A DNA stretch of 64,000 nt from Sphingomonas sp. HMP6 (GCF_013374095.1 NZ_AP022672.1:186001-250000); one strand, 5' to 3'; shown: positions 50,745 through 60,393, counted from the stretch's first letter. Program-made: numbers and translations. Notes: a model not told the origin generated them from the letters alone.

Positions 50745-51113
50745 ATGATCCAGATGCAATCCAATCTCGAGGTCGCTGACAACAGCGGCGCGAAGCGGGT
50801 TATGTGCATCAAGGTGCTTGGGGGTTCCAAGCGTCGTGTTGCAGGCGTTGGCGACATCATCGTCGTCAGCGTGAAGGAAGCCGCACCGCGCGGCCGCGTG
50901 AAGAAGGGCGACGTGCATCGTGCCGTCATCGTGCGTACGGCGAAGGACATTCGCCGCGCCGATGGCACCGTGATCCGCTTCGATTCGAATGCCGCTGTGC
51001 TGGTCAACAAGAACGAAGAGCCGATCGGCACGCGTATCTTTGGCCCAGTTGTGCGTGAGCTCCGCGGCAAGAAGCACATGAAGATCATCTCGCTCGCTCC
51101 GGAGGTGCTGTAA
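50745..51113 (+). CDS. rplN: 50S ribosomal protein L14
   Basis: 122 aa. [20 protein letters not shown] and [28 protein letters not shown] lies before the ATG; a 64-nt gap follows rpsQ. Confidence 0.98.
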   Translation: MIQMQSNLEVADNSGAKRVMCIKVLGGSKRRVAGVGDIIVVSVKEAAPRGRVKKGDVHRAVIVRTAKDIRRADGTVIRFDSNAAVLVNKNEEPIGTRIFGPVVRELRGKKHMKIISLAPEVL

Positions 51114-51114
51114 A

Positions 51115-51432
51115 ATGGCTTCCGCTAAGATCAAGAAGGGTGACCGCGTCATCGTCCTGTCCGGCAAGGACAAGGGCAAGACCGGTGAAGTCACCATGGC
51201 GCTGCCCAAGGCAGACAAGGTCGTGGTATCGGGCGTCAACATCGCCGTGCGCCACACCAAGCCGAGCCAGGGTGACCCGCAGGGTGGCCTGAAGCGCGCC
51301 GAAGCACCGATGCACGTTTCGAACGTCGCGCACGTGACCGCCGACGGCAAGCCGACGCGCGTTCGTTTCGAGACGCAGGACGGGAAGAAAGTCCGCGTCG
51401 CCGTGAAGACCGGGGAGAAAATCAGTGGCTGA
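51115..51432 (+). CDS. rplX: 50S ribosomal protein L24
   Basis: 105 aa, assembly-initiator KOW protein. [20 protein letters not shown] is the KOW motif. Ends 8 nt into rplE. Confidence 0.97.
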   Translation: MASAKIKKGDRVIVLSGKDKGKTGEVTMALPKADKVVVSGVNIAVRHTKPSQGDPQGGLKRAEAPMHVSNVAHVTADGKPTRVRFETQDGKKVRVAVKTGEKISG

Positions 51433-52018
51433 TGCTGCAATGAAGCCCCGGATGCGGGGCATGTACGACGACAAGATCATCGCTGCGATGACCGAGAAGT
51501 TCGGCTACAAGAACGCGATGGAAGTCCCGCGGCTCGACAAGATCGTCCTGAACATGGGCGTTGGCGAAGCGACGCAGGACAAGAAGAAGGTCGACCAGGC
51601 AGCCCAGGAAATGGAGCTGATCGCCGGCCAGAAGCCCGTCGTGACCAAGGCCAAGAAGTCGATCGCTCAGTTCAAGCTGCGCGAAGGCATGCCGATCGGC
51701 GTGAAGGTTACCCTTCGACGTGATCGGATGTACGAATTTCTCGACCGTTTCATCACGATCGCGCTGCCGCGCGTTCGCGATTTCCGCGGGCTCAACCCCA
51801 AGTCGTTCGACGGACGCGGCAACTACGCCTGCGGTCTGAAGGAGCAATTGGTGTTCCCCGAAATCAGCTATGACCGGATCGACAAGATCCGCGGCATGGA
51901 CGTGATCGTCACGACGACGGCACGGACCGACGACGAAGCGCGCGAGCTGCTCCGTTTGTTCGGCTTCCCGTTCCCGCCGGAAGTTACTGAAGAATCGACC
52001 GAAAAGAAGGCGGCATAA
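51425..52018 (+). CDS. rplE: 50S ribosomal protein L5
   Basis: 197 aa 5S rRNA-binding protein from a GTG that overlaps rplX by 8 nt. [38 protein letters not shown] and [17 protein letters not shown]. Confidence 0.97.
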   Translation: MADAAMKPRMRGMYDDKIIAAMTEKFGYKNAMEVPRLDKIVLNMGVGEATQDKKKVDQAAQEMELIAGQKPVVTKAKKSIAQFKLREGMPIGVKVTLRRDRMYEFLDRFITIALPRVRDFRGLNPKSFDGRGNYACGLKEQLVFPEISYDRIDKIRGMDVIVTTTARTDDEARELLRLFGFPFPPEVTEESTEKKAA

Positions 52019-52019
52019 G

Positions 52020-52325
52020 ATGGCGAAGGTAAGTTCTGTAAACAAGAACGAGCGTCGCAAGATGCTCGTCAAGAAGTACGCCCCGAAGTACGCGGCGCTG
52101 AAGGCAATCGCTGCCGACAGCACGCTGAGCGACGGCGAGCGGATCGAGGCGCGTCTGAAGATGGCCGAGATTCCCCGCAACGGGAACCCGACGCGCATCC
52201 GCAACCGCTGCGAGCTGACGGGTCGTCCGCGCGCTTATTATCGCAAGTTCCGCCTCTGCCGTATCATGCTGCGCGATCTGGCCAATAAGGGCCTCATCCC
52301 CGGCGTTACGAAGTCGAGCTGGTAA
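52020..52325 (+). CDS. rpsN: 30S ribosomal protein S14, zinc-free long form
   Basis: 101 aa. It lacks the CxxC-x12-CxxC zinc pairs of the short form, and [23 protein letters not shown] is the conserved end region. The long form is usual in alphaproteobacteria. Confidence 0.97.
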   Translation: MAKVSSVNKNERRKMLVKKYAPKYAALKAIAADSTLSDGERIEARLKMAEIPRNGNPTRIRNRCELTGRPRAYYRKFRLCRIMLRDLANKGLIPGVTKSSW

Positions 52326-52335
52326 GGATCAACAG

Positions 52336-52731
52336 ATGGCATTGACCGATCCCCTGGGTGATATGCTCACCCGCATCCGCAACGGCCAGCGCGCGCGCAA
52401 GGACTCTGTCCTGACGCCGGGCTCGAAGCTGCGGGCCCGTGTTCTCGACGTTCTCCAGCGCGAAGGCTACATCCGTGGCTATAGCGAAGAGCAGATGGGC
52501 CCCGCGGCCGGCATCCGCATCGAGCTGAAGTATTTCGAGGGCCAGCCCGCGATCAAGCACGTTGCTCGTGTTTCGAAGCCTGGCCGTCGCGTCTATTCGG
52601 CCTCGACCGAACTGCCGCGCGTCATGAACGGCCTCGGCATCACGATCGTCTCCACGCCTCGCGGCGTTCTGTCCGACGCCGAAGCGCGCGAACAGAATGT
52701 CGGCGGCGAAGTCCTCGCGGAGGTGTTCTGA
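52336..52731 (+). CDS. rpsH: 30S ribosomal protein S8
   Basis: 131 aa. [20 protein letters not shown] and [21 protein letters not shown]. Binds 16S rRNA and, in E. coli, represses the spc operon. Confidence 0.98.
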   Translation: MALTDPLGDMLTRIRNGQRARKDSVLTPGSKLRARVLDVLQREGYIRGYSEEQMGPAAGIRIELKYFEGQPAIKHVARVSKPGRRVYSASTELPRVMNGLGITIVSTPRGVLSDAEAREQNVGGEVLAEVF

Positions 52732-52732
52732 T

Positions 52733-53266
52733 ATGAGCCGCATCGGTAAAAAGCCGGTCGCGATCCCAAGCGGTGTCACCGCGACGATCGAAGGCCAGCA
52801 GCTCACCGTGAAGGGCCCCAAGGGGACCCTCGCGATGCCGCTGCGCGAAGAGATCAGCTATGTGCTCGAAGAGGGTGGCGTTTCGGTCAACCCCGCAAAC
52901 GAGACCAAGCGCGCGCGCGCGTTCTGGGGCATGCAGCGGACGCTCGTGCAGAACCTGATCACCGGCGTGTCGGACGGCTTCACCAAGAAGCTGCTGATCA
53001 ACGGCGTTGGCTATCGCGCCGCCGCACAGGGCAAGAATTTGAACCTGAAGCTTGGCTACAGCCATGACGTCAACATCGACGTGCCGGAGGGGATCGAGGT
53101 CAAGACCCCCGACAACACGACGATCGAGATTTCGGGCACCGACAAGCAGAAGGTCGGTCAGCTCGCCGCAGAGATCCGTCGCTGGCGTAAGCCCGAGCCC
53201 TACAAGGGCAAGGGCATCAAGTACGACGGCGAGTTCATCTTCCGCAAGGAAGGGAAGAAGAAGTAA
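52733..53266 (+). CDS. rplF: 50S ribosomal protein L6
   Basis: 177 aa. [41 protein letters not shown] and the C-terminal [21 protein letters not shown]. Start 52733 chosen over an upstream ATG by family N-terminus. Confidence 0.98.
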   Translation: MSRIGKKPVAIPSGVTATIEGQQLTVKGPKGTLAMPLREEISYVLEEGGVSVNPANETKRARAFWGMQRTLVQNLITGVSDGFTKKLLINGVGYRAAAQGKNLNLKLGYSHDVNIDVPEGIEVKTPDNTTIEISGTDKQKVGQLAAEIRRWRKPEPYKGKGIKYDGEFIFRKEGKKK

Positions 53267-53625
53267 TGTCGACCAAAGGTATGTCTCTCTTCGAGAAGCG
53301 GCGCCGCCGCAACCGCACCGCGCTTCGCGCACGGGGCTCGGGCCGTCCGCGGTTGTCGATCCACCGTTCGGGTCGCCACATCTACGCACAGATCATCGAC
53401 GATGCACGCGGGCTGACGCTCGCGTCGGCCTCGACGCTGGAAAAGGACGTGCGCGACACGTCCGGTGCCAATGTCGATGCGGCGACGGCTGTCGGCACGC
53501 GCATCGCCGAGGCCTGCAAGGCCGCTGGCGTCACGCAGGTCGTGTTCGATCGCGGTGGCTTCCTGTTCCACGGTCGCGTCAAGGCGTTGGCGACTGCCGC
53601 GCGTGAAGCCGGATTGGAGTTCTAA
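53266..53625 (+). CDS. rplR: 50S ribosomal protein L18
   Basis: 119 aa 5S rRNA-binding protein. [40 protein letters not shown] and [21 protein letters not shown] overlaps the rplF stop by one base. Confidence 0.98.
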   Translation: MSTKGMSLFEKRRRRNRTALRARGSGRPRLSIHRSGRHIYAQIIDDARGLTLASASTLEKDVRDTSGANVDAATAVGTRIAEACKAAGVTQVVFDRGGFLFHGRVKALATAAREAGLEF

Positions 53626-53627
53626 TT

Positions 53628-54377
53628 ATGGCTGACGACAACATTCCGAACGAAATCGCAGCATCGCCCGACGGCGCGCCCGTTCCACAGGCGGAAGCGC
53701 CGCGTGGACGCGGTGGCCCCGGCGGCGGTCGTGGTGGTCCTGGCGGCGGTCGTGGTCCTGGCGGCGGTGCAAACCGCGGCGGGCGCGACAATCGCGGCGG
53801 TCGTGACAATCGTGGCGGTCGTCCGGGTTCGGACGATGGCGGCGAAGAGCTGATCGAGAAGCTGGTTCACATCAACCGCGTCTCGAAGACGGTCAAGGGC
53901 GGCAAGCGCTTCGGCTTTGCAGCACTCGTCGTCGTCGGCGACGGCAAGGGTCGCGTTGGCTTCGGTCATGGCAAGGCGCGCGAAGTGCCCGAGGCCATTT
54001 CGAAGGCGACGGCTGCTGCCAAGAAGGCAATGGTCCGCGTTCCTTTGAAGGACGGTCGCACGCTGCATCATGACGGTAACGGTCACTTCGGTGCCGGTCT
54101 CGTCACGCTGCGCTCGGCACCTGCTGGTACCGGCATCATCGCCGGTGGCCCGATGCGCGCCGTGTTCGAATCGCTGGGTGTGGCGGACGTCGTGACCAAG
54201 TCGGTCGGCACGTCCAACCCCTACAACATGATCCGTGCGACCTTCGAAGCGCTGACCGCACAGGTCAGCCCGAAGTCGGTTGCGCAGCGTCGTGGCAAGA
54301 AGATCGCCGATCTGCTCGGTCGTGGTGGCGCGGAAGCGCCCCAGGCTGAAGCCGAAGCCGCAGCGATTGTGGAGTAA
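53628..54377 (+). CDS. rpsE: 30S ribosomal protein S5 with RGG-rich N-terminal extension
   Basis: 249 aa, against about 166 in E. coli. The core S5 (about residues 75-230) is intact: [20 protein letters not shown] and [21 protein letters not shown]. Residues about 26-67 are an arginine-glycine tract with repeated RGG/GGR units ([34 protein letters not shown]) ending before the core. The C-terminus is an acidic Ala/Glu tail. RGG tracts are classic substrates of arginine methyltransferases; a PRMT-like gene lies 8 kb away. Confidence 0.97.
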   Translation: MADDNIPNEIAASPDGAPVPQAEAPRGRGGPGGGRGGPGGGRGPGGGANRGGRDNRGGRDNRGGRPGSDDGGEELIEKLVHINRVSKTVKGGKRFGFAALVVVGDGKGRVGFGHGKAREVPEAISKATAAAKKAMVRVPLKDGRTLHHDGNGHFGAGLVTLRSAPAGTGIIAGGPMRAVFESLGVADVVTKSVGTSNPYNMIRATFEALTAQVSPKSVAQRRGKKIADLLGRGGAEAPQAEAEAAAIVE

Positions 54378-54383
54378 GCGATC

Positions 54384-54560
54384 ATGGCAACCATCAAGAT
54401 TACGCAGACCGGTTCGCCGATCCGCCGCGAAGCCGACCAGCGGGCAACGCTGATTGGCCTCGGCCTCAACAAGATGCACCGCACGCGCGAGCTGCAGGAC
54501 ACGCCCGAAGTTCGTGGCATGATCCGTAAGGTCGCGCATATGGTGAAGATCGAGGCGTAA
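54384..54560 (+). CDS. rpmD: 50S ribosomal protein L30
   Basis: 58 aa. [20 protein letters not shown] and [20 protein letters not shown]. Placed between rpsE and rplO as in the canonical spc operon. Confidence 0.97.
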   Translation: MATIKITQTGSPIRREADQRATLIGLGLNKMHRTRELQDTPEVRGMIRKVAHMVKIEA

Positions 54561-54672
54561 GCTTCTCTGGGTTTCGCTTCGTGCGGAACACTAGTGACAA
54601 ACACGGGGCAGGGGGCTAACGGCCCCCTTCCTCATTTATCAGCGCGACAAAAGCGAAAGCGAGTGCACGACC

Positions 54673-55215
54673 ATGAAACTGAACGAAATCCGCGATAACG
54701 ATGGCGCCCGTAAGTCCCGCATGCGCGTGGGCCGTGGTATCGGTTCGGGCAAGGGCAAGACCGCAGGGCGCGGCCAGAAGGGCCAGAAGAGCCGCGAGGG
54801 CGTTTCCATCGCCGGCTTCGAAGGCGGCCAGATGCCGCTCCACATGCGTCTGCCAAAGCGCGGCTTCAACAACATCTTCGCCAAGGATTATGCCGAGGTG
54901 AACCTCGGCGCGATCCAGAAAGCGATCGACGCCGGCAAGATTGAAGCGGGCGCAACGCTCGACCATGATGCGCTGAAGGCCGCTGGCCTGGCGCGTGGCG
55001 GCAAGGACGGCGTCCGTCTGCTCGCCAAGGGTGAGATGACGGCTGTGCTCAGCTTCACCGTCGCCGGCGCGTCGAAGGGCGCGATCGAGGCAGTCGAGAA
55101 GCTCGGCGGCAAGGTCGACGTCATCCATGTCGTTCCGGCTGCCGAGAAGGCTGCCGCCAAAAAGGGCGTCAAGTATCGCGAGCGCAAGGCGCACAAGGAA
55201 TCGTTCAAGGCGTAA
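54673..55215 (+). CDS. rplO: 50S ribosomal protein L15
   Basis: 180 aa. [40 protein letters not shown] and [19 protein letters not shown]. Longer than E. coli (144 aa), with a Lys-rich C-terminal end ([17 protein letters not shown]). Confidence 0.97.
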   Translation: MKLNEIRDNDGARKSRMRVGRGIGSGKGKTAGRGQKGQKSREGVSIAGFEGGQMPLHMRLPKRGFNNIFAKDYAEVNLGAIQKAIDAGKIEAGATLDHDALKAAGLARGGKDGVRLLAKGEMTAVLSFTVAGASKGAIEAVEKLGGKVDVIHVVPAAEKAAAKKGVKYRERKAHKESFKA

Positions 55216-55243
55216 GCCGGACGATTGACGGCCTTATCCGCAC

Positions 55244-55345
55244 CACCGTCACCCCGGCCTTGTGCCGGGGTCCACTGCGCCGCAAATTCTGCGGCCGAAG
55301 GGTACGGACGAGGGTGGACCCCGGCACGAGGCCGGGGTGACGGTT
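55244..55345. repeat. dispersed palindrome, family B, between rplO and secY
   Basis: Two 31-bp arms match at 30 of 31 positions, starting ACCGTCACCCCGGCC on the left (from 55245) and ending GGCCGGGGTGACGGT on the right (to 55344), with a 38-bp centre. It is a sphingomonad-type intergenic repeat inserted inside the spc operon. It may affect transcription between rplO and secY. Confidence 0.85.
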
Positions 55346-55375
55346 GGGATTTTGGCTCAGGGCGACCGCTAGCCA

Positions 55376-55404
55376 TTAGACAAGTCCGTTCGGACCCCTA
55401 TATG
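55376..55404 (+). promoter_or_regulatory. secY: candidate secY promoter
   Basis: TTAGAC at 55376-55381 and TATATG at 55399-55404, separated by exactly 17 bp. It would allow secY-adk transcription independent of the upstream ribosomal genes. The strong hairpin directly downstream complicates this reading. Confidence 0.4.
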
Positions 55405-55412
55405 AGCGGCGG

Positions 55413-55440
55413 GGCGGTCAAACGCTTTCCGCCGTTTTTT
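55413..55440 (+). terminator. intrinsic-type terminator upstream of secY
   Basis: Stem GGCGG with AAA/TTT extension (bulged TC) and loop CGC, pairing with CCGCC, followed by GTTTTTTG. It has a genuine T-run, so it could stop or attenuate transcripts coming from rplO. Confidence 0.55.
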
Positions 55441-55475
55441 GTTTCCTGACATACGTTACCGGGACGACACGCAGT

Positions 55476-56828
55476 ATGGCATCCGCAGCCGACCAGATGG
55501 CCTCCAGCATCAGCCTGTCCAAATTCGCACAGGCGACCGACCTCAAGAAGCGGTTGTGGTTCACGATCGGTGCGCTGATCGTGTTCCGCTTGCTCAGCTA
55601 CGTGCCGCTGCCGGGGATCGACCCGACCGCGCTGACCGCGCTGGCACAGCGCACGACCGGCGGCGTGCTCGATTTCTTCAATGCCTTCTCGGGCGGGTCG
55701 CTGAAGCGCGCCAGCTTGATCGCGCTGGGCGTGACGCCGTACATCACTGCGTCGATCGTGGTGCAGCTTGCGACCTCGCTGTCGCCGACGCTCGCCGCGA
55801 TCAAGAAGGAAGGCGAGAGCGGGCGCAAGCGGCTCAACCAATACACCCGCTACGGCACGGTCGCGCTGACGGTAATCCAAGGCTATTTCCTGGCGCTCGG
55901 TTTCGCGAGCCAGGGCGTGGTGGTCGAACCCGGCCCGTTGTTCGTCGTCGGCGCCGTGATCAGCCTGGTCGGCGGTACGATGTTCCTGATGTGGATCGGC
56001 GAGCAGATCACCAGCCGCGGGATCGGCAATGGCATGTCGCTGATCATCATGGCGGGCATCGTCGCGAATCTGCCGACGACGCTCTACAACCTCGCGCAGA
56101 CCGCGCGGACCGGCGGCGGCAGCGTGACCGGGTTCACCGTCGTGCTGATCGCGATCGCGGTAGCGGGGCTGATCCTGTTCATCTGCTTCATGGAGCGCGC
56201 ACAACGCCGCATCCTGATCCAATATCCCAAACGCCAGACCCAGCGCGGGATGCAGGCCGATCGCAGCCATTTGCCGCTTAAGATCAACACCGCCGGCGTG
56301 ATTCCGCCGATCTTCGCGTCTTCCTTGTTGCTGATGCCGCTGACGATTACGCAGTTTGCCGGCACCAACGTTTCCGGGGACAGTTATTGGGGCTCGGCGA
56401 TCATCTGGCTCAACCAGTATCTGCAGCATGGCAGCATCGCGTATATGACGCTGTATGGCGCTGGGATCATCTTCTTCTCGTTCTTCTACACCGCGGTTGT
56501 GTTCAACCCGGAAGAGACGGCTGACAATCTCAAGCGCTACGGCGGGTTCATCCCCGGCATCCGACCGGGCAAGAATACCGAGAATTATTTCGATTACGTG
56601 CTGACGCGAATCACCGTTATCGGCGCAGGCTATCTGGCGATCATCTGCCTGTTGCCAGAATATCTGGTGTCGGCGCTGTCGATACCGTTCTACCTTGGCG
56701 GCACGAGCCTGCTGATCGTCGTCAACGTGACGATGGACACGGTCACGCAGATCCAGTCGCACTTGCTGGCGCACCAATATGGTGATCTGATCAAGAAGGC
56801 GAAGTTGAAGGGCGGGCGTCTCCGTTAA
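55476..56828 (+). CDS. secY: preprotein translocase subunit SecY
   Basis: 450 aa, ten transmembrane helices forming the Sec channel. N-terminal MASAADQMASSISLSKFAQA, then RLLSYVPLPGIDPTAL, TASIVVQLATSLSPTL, GIGNGMSLIIMAGIVANLP and the C-terminal IQSHLLAHQYGDLIKKAKLK. Not directly coupled to rplO (260-nt gap with repeat, candidate promoter and terminator). Confidence 0.98.
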   Translation: MASAADQMASSISLSKFAQATDLKKRLWFTIGALIVFRLLSYVPLPGIDPTALTALAQRTTGGVLDFFNAFSGGSLKRASLIALGVTPYITASIVVQLATSLSPTLAAIKKEGESGRKRLNQYTRYGTVALTVIQGYFLALGFASQGVVVEPGPLFVVGAVISLVGGTMFLMWIGEQITSRGIGNGMSLIIMAGIVANLPTTLYNLAQTARTGGGSVTGFTVVLIAIAVAGLILFICFMERAQRRILIQYPKRQTQRGMQADRSHLPLKINTAGVIPPIFASSLLLMPLTITQFAGTNVSGDSYWGSAIIWLNQYLQHGSIAYMTLYGAGIIFFSFFYTAVVFNPEETADNLKRYGGFIPGIRPGKNTENYFDYVLTRITVIGAGYLAIICLLPEYLVSALSIPFYLGGTSLLIVVNVTMDTVTQIQSHLLAHQYGDLIKKAKLKGGRLR

Positions 56829-56861
56829 GCGAGACGCGACCAGCCAAACGGGAGTGGCGGC

Positions 56862-57512
56862 TTGAACATCATATTGTTGGGACCGCCGGGTGCGGGCAAA
56901 GGCACCCAGGCGAGCCGCCTCGAAGCGGATCGCGGCATGGTCCAATTGTCGACCGGCGACATGTTGCGCGAAGCGCGCGACAACGGCACGCCCGTCGGCC
57001 TGATCGTCGGCCCGATCATGAAGGCAGGCGGTCTCGTGTCAGACGAGATCGTCTCCGCGCTGATCGACGAAAAGCTAACGTCGCTCGATGCGGGCCAGGG
57101 TGTGATCTTTGACGGCTATCCGCGCACTGCGGCACAGGCCGAGCAGCTCGACGCGATCCTGACCAACCACGGCCGTACGCTCGACCACGTGATCGAGCTC
57201 GAGGTGAATGAGGACAAGCTGGTCGCGCGGATCGTCGGGCGGTTCACCTGTGCATCGTGCGGCACCGGGTATCACGACGTGTTCAAGCAGACCAAGGTCG
57301 CGGGCACATGCGACGTTTGCGGTGGCCAGGCGTTCAAGCGGCGCCCGGACGATAATGAGGAAACCGTGCGGACGCGCATGGCGGAATATCGTGCCAAAAC
57401 CGAGCCGATCATCCCGATCTACGCCGCCCGCGGGTTGCTTGCGCGGGTCGACGGCATGGGTGAGATCGACGCGGTAACCACCGCGATTGAGGCGATCCTC
57501 GACGCCGGTTGA
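56862..57512 (+). CDS. adk: adenylate kinase, zinc-LID long form
   Basis: 216 aa from a TTG with GGGAG upstream. P-loop GPPGAGKGT at residues 7-15 and DGYPRTAAQ near 84. The LID carries four cysteines, C130/C133 and C150/C153, so it binds structural zinc like Gram-positive Adk. Interconverts ATP, AMP and ADP. Last gene of the spc block before a two-component system intervenes. Confidence 0.97.
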   Translation: MNIILLGPPGAGKGTQASRLEADRGMVQLSTGDMLREARDNGTPVGLIVGPIMKAGGLVSDEIVSALIDEKLTSLDAGQGVIFDGYPRTAAQAEQLDAILTNHGRTLDHVIELEVNEDKLVARIVGRFTCASCGTGYHDVFKQTKVAGTCDVCGGQAFKRRPDDNEETVRTRMAEYRAKTEPIIPIYAARGLLARVDGMGEIDAVTTAIEAILDAG

Positions 57513-57677
57513 TTGTCGCGCGCCGACGTCGCACGACATTTTCACCAAATGACACTTTGTTCACGGTCACGTCATCGCGGCGTGAGCCGGCGCCGCGCAT
57601 AAGCAACGTCGGTCGCAGCCTGTATTCGCAGACCTGATTTTAACGAGATCGGCACTCGCACTCCCGGGAGTGCCGTT

Positions 57678-57707
57678 GGCCGGCGGAAGGCTTGCTTTCC
57701 GTCGGCC
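57678..57707. terminator. strong hairpin between adk and the response regulator
   Basis: Thirteen base pairs (two G-U) with loop CTTG: GGCCGGCGGAAGG / CTTTCCGTCGGCC. A second palindrome (CACTCCCGGGAGTG) lies just upstream. Only a weak T-run follows (TCATCTTTGG), so it is a partial terminator or leader structure. Confidence 0.4.
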
Positions 57708-57744
57708 TCATCTTTGGCTAGGCTCGCGAGGGAAACCACCCGGA

Positions 57745-58446
57745 ATGCCGCCTGTGACCCGCAAGATCCTGATCGTCGAAGACGATGCCTCCACCGCCGC
57801 CTATCTGGCCAAGGGGCTGAGTGAGGGCGGGTATGCCGTTGAAACGTGCGGCGATGGGCGCGATGGGCTGTTTCTGGCGAGCGAGGGCATTTTCGACCTG
57901 ATCATCGCGGACCGAATGCTGCCGGGCCTGAATGGCCTCGCGATGCTCGGCGCAATTCGCGCGGCCGGGGTACGCACGCCGACGATGATCCTGTCGGCCT
58001 TGGGCACCGTGGATGATCGGATCGACGGGCTGAACGCCGGGGCAGACGATTACCTGGTCAAACCCTTTTCCTTTGCCGAATTGACCGCACGGATCGACGC
58101 GATCTTTCGCCGGGTCGATCGCGGCGTTTCCGAAGGCCAGCAGACGCGGTTGTCGGTCGGCGATCTGGAAATCGACCTGCTCGCGCGCACTGTCGCGCGC
58201 GGCGGACGCCCGATCCAGCTTGGCGCCCGCGAATTCAATCTGCTGGAATATCTTGCACGCCATGCCGGGCAGGTGGTGACGCGCACGATGATGCTCGAGA
58301 AGATCTGGAACTATCATTTCGACCCCGGATCGAACGTCGTCGATGTCCATATCGGGCGGCTGCGGCGTAAGCTCGAGGACGGGTTTGCCGCGCCGATCCT
58401 GCATACGGTGCGCGGGGCTGGGTATCGGCTCTCGACCGAGGTCTGA
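57745..58446 (+). CDS. OmpR/PhoB-family response regulator
   Basis: 233 aa. Receiver with D13/D14 (LIVEDDAS), phosphoacceptor D56 (LIIADRMLPGLNG) and the conserved Lys in DYLVKPFSF. The C-terminal winged helix has LEIDLLARTVARGGRPIQLGAREFNLLEYLARHAGQVVTRTMMLEKIWNYHFDPGSNVVDVHIGRLRRKL (in pieces). It belongs to the CzcR/MtrA-like subgroup. It is transcribed with the downstream kinase gene and sits between adk and rpsM. Confidence 0.92.
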   Translation: MPPVTRKILIVEDDASTAAYLAKGLSEGGYAVETCGDGRDGLFLASEGIFDLIIADRMLPGLNGLAMLGAIRAAGVRTPTMILSALGTVDDRIDGLNAGADDYLVKPFSFAELTARIDAIFRRVDRGVSEGQQTRLSVGDLEIDLLARTVARGGRPIQLGAREFNLLEYLARHAGQVVTRTMMLEKIWNYHFDPGSNVVDVHIGRLRRKLEDGFAAPILHTVRGAGYRLSTEV

Positions 58447-58454
58447 CGCGGGCG

Positions 58455-59825
58455 GTGAAACTGCGGCTTACCTTTACGACGCGGATCGCCTTGCTGGCGA
58501 TCGCGCTGGCGCTCACCTCGAACATCGTGCTTGTCGCGTTCGTGTGGAAGCTGGTCCACGACGATGCCATCGCGGCATTGCGGCGGGATACAATCGCTGA
58601 ATCGGATGCCCTCGTCGCGGTATATCGCACCGGCGGGCTGGCGGCCCTCCAACGGACCATTGCCGAGCGGCGGACCCCTGCCGACCCGGCGCACATCCTT
58701 GCAGTGATCGCGCCGGACGGGCGGCGCGTGGCGGGCAGCGGCCCCGATTTCGCGCATGTCGCTGCGTTGCAACCCACGTTGTTCGAGATTGGCCGGATGA
58801 GCGACTGGCAGCTCTGGGCGGAACGTGAGGCAGGCTATGCCGTTCGGCGGATCGATGCCAACCGACTGGTCAGCGGGCGGCTGCTCGACGATTGGGAGCA
58901 GGAACAGCGCGGGATCGAGCGGGCATTGCTGGCGGCGATGGCATTGTCGCTGGCGCTTGGCATTGGCGGCGGGCTGGTCGTAACGCGCTATGTCGGGCGG
59001 CGGCTCAACAGCGTCGCCGATGTCATCGAGGGCGTCGCGAGCGGTGACTTGTCGCGCCGCGTGGCGAATGCGGCGGCAGACATGGTCCGCAGCGGCGATG
59101 CGTTCGACCGGCTGGCGACGCGGCTCAACGCCATGCTCGACAAGACCGAGCGATTGATGACGGAATTGCGGATCGTCACCGACGGGCTGGCGCACGATCT
59201 GCGCTCCCCGCTCGCGCGGTTGCGGGCGAAGGCGGAGGCAGCGGTCCTGCAGGCCGAACCGGCGCAGCGCGAGGCGGCGATGGGCGGGTTGCTGATTGAG
59301 ACCGACCTGGTGATGCGGATCCTGTCGACGATGATCGAGATCACGCGGGCGGAATCGGTCCCGCGCGACCGGCTTGCGCCGGTTGATCCGGTGGCGTTGA
59401 TGGAGGAAATCGCCGAGCTTTACGCACCGGTGGTGGAGGATGCGGGGATGCGATTCGAGGCGGTGATCGACCGCGGCGTGCCGCGCTTGGTCCTGCACCG
59501 GGAATTGCTGACCCAGGCGCTGGCTAATCTCATCGACAATGCGCTGCGGCATGCCGGGCAGGGCGGGGCCATTACGCTCCGGCTCGCGCTCGCCGATGGC
59601 GCGGCGCGCTTCCAGGTCGAAGATCGCGGCCCCGGTATCGCCGAGGCCGACCGGGCGCAGGCGTTGCGCCGCTTCGGTCGTCTCGATGCAGCACGCAGCT
59701 TGCCCGGGGCAGGGCTGGGTATGGCGCTGGTCGAGGCGGTTGCGCGGCTGCACGGCGGGCGAGTAGAACTCGGCGACAATGCGCCGGGCCTGGTGGCGGC
59801 GGTGGTGGTGCCGGTTTCGGGCTAG
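58455..59825 (+). CDS. sensor histidine kinase
   Basis: 456 aa from a GTG 8 nt after the regulator. Two membrane helices (about 8-33 and 159-178) flank a periplasmic sensor region of about 125 residues. A HAMP domain follows (VGRRLNSVADVIEGVASGDLSRRV). The H-box has H247 in GLAHDLRSPLARL and the N-box has N358 and N362 in LANLIDNALRHAG. The G2 box GAGLGMALVEAVARLHGG is intact. Signal unknown. Located inside the ribosomal superoperon, ahead of rpsM. Confidence 0.93.
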   Translation: MKLRLTFTTRIALLAIALALTSNIVLVAFVWKLVHDDAIAALRRDTIAESDALVAVYRTGGLAALQRTIAERRTPADPAHILAVIAPDGRRVAGSGPDFAHVAALQPTLFEIGRMSDWQLWAEREAGYAVRRIDANRLVSGRLLDDWEQEQRGIERALLAAMALSLALGIGGGLVVTRYVGRRLNSVADVIEGVASGDLSRRVANAAADMVRSGDAFDRLATRLNAMLDKTERLMTELRIVTDGLAHDLRSPLARLRAKAEAAVLQAEPAQREAAMGGLLIETDLVMRILSTMIEITRAESVPRDRLAPVDPVALMEEIAELYAPVVEDAGMRFEAVIDRGVPRLVLHRELLTQALANLIDNALRHAGQGGAITLRLALADGAARFQVEDRGPGIAEADRAQALRRFGRLDAARSLPGAGLGMALVEAVARLHGGRVELGDNAPGLVAAVVVPVSG

Positions 59826-59864
59826 TTGCGGGCATGCAGGTGTCACCGTAGCGGGGCGGCTCGC

Positions 59865-59893
59865 TTGACACCGCCCGAATCGACGCTTAACGC
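59865..59893 (+). promoter_or_regulatory. rpsM: candidate promoter of the alpha operon
   Basis: Perfect TTGACA at 59865-59870, with a weak -10 (TTAACG/TAACGC) 16-17 nt downstream. It would drive rpsM-rpsK-rpoA-rplQ independently of the two-component genes and adk. Confidence 0.5.
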
Positions 59894-59906
59894 ACAACCA
59901 TTCCGA

Positions 59907-59947
59907 AACACCGGTCTCCGGCGGCGCTGTTTGCGCTCGCCGGTGTT
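59907..59947 (+). promoter_or_regulatory. rpsM: rpsM leader with two mutually exclusive hairpins
   Basis: AACACCGG (59907-59914) pairs with CCGGTGTT (59940-59947). Alternatively CCGGCG (59918-59923) plus GCGC pairs with GCGC plus CGCCGG (59938-59943). The two share bases, so only one can form at a time. It sits about 80 nt before rpsM, in the leader expected from the candidate promoter above. Confidence 0.4.
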
Positions 59948-60024
59948 GTGCGTGTTACACGGTAGGCAACGCGATGAGATGGGGTCTGCAGCCATGCAGC
60001 CCTGTGGAGCAGGAGAAAAAGTTC

Positions 60025-60393
60025 ATGGCACGTATCGCCGGGGTCAACATCCCGACCAACAAGCGCGTCGTTATCGCGCTCACTTACATCCACGGCATTG
60101 GTAACACCAAGGCCAAGGAAATCGTCACCAAGCTGAACATCCCGATGACGGCACGTGTGCAGGACCTGACCGATCAGGAAGTGCTCCACATCCGCGAGAC
60201 GATCGACGCCGATTATACGGTCGAGGGCGATCTTCGCCGCAGCGTCGCGATGAACATCAAGCGTTTGATGGATCTCGCTTGCTATCGTGGTTTGCGCCAT
60301 CGCAAGGGCCTTCCGGTCCGTGGCCAGCGCACGCACACCAATGCGCGCACCCGCAAGGGTAAGGCAAAGCCGATCGCCGGTAAGAAGAAGTGA
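60025..60393 (+). CDS. rpsM: 30S ribosomal protein S13
   Basis: 122 aa. [20 protein letters not shown] and [26 protein letters not shown] lies upstream of the ATG. First gene of the alpha operon; rpsD is not in this cluster, as usual for alphaproteobacteria. Confidence 0.98.
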   Translation: MARIAGVNIPTNKRVVIALTYIHGIGNTKAKEIVTKLNIPMTARVQDLTDQEVLHIRETIDADYTVEGDLRRSVAMNIKRLMDLACYRGLRHRKGLPVRGQRTHTNARTRKGKAKPIAGKKK

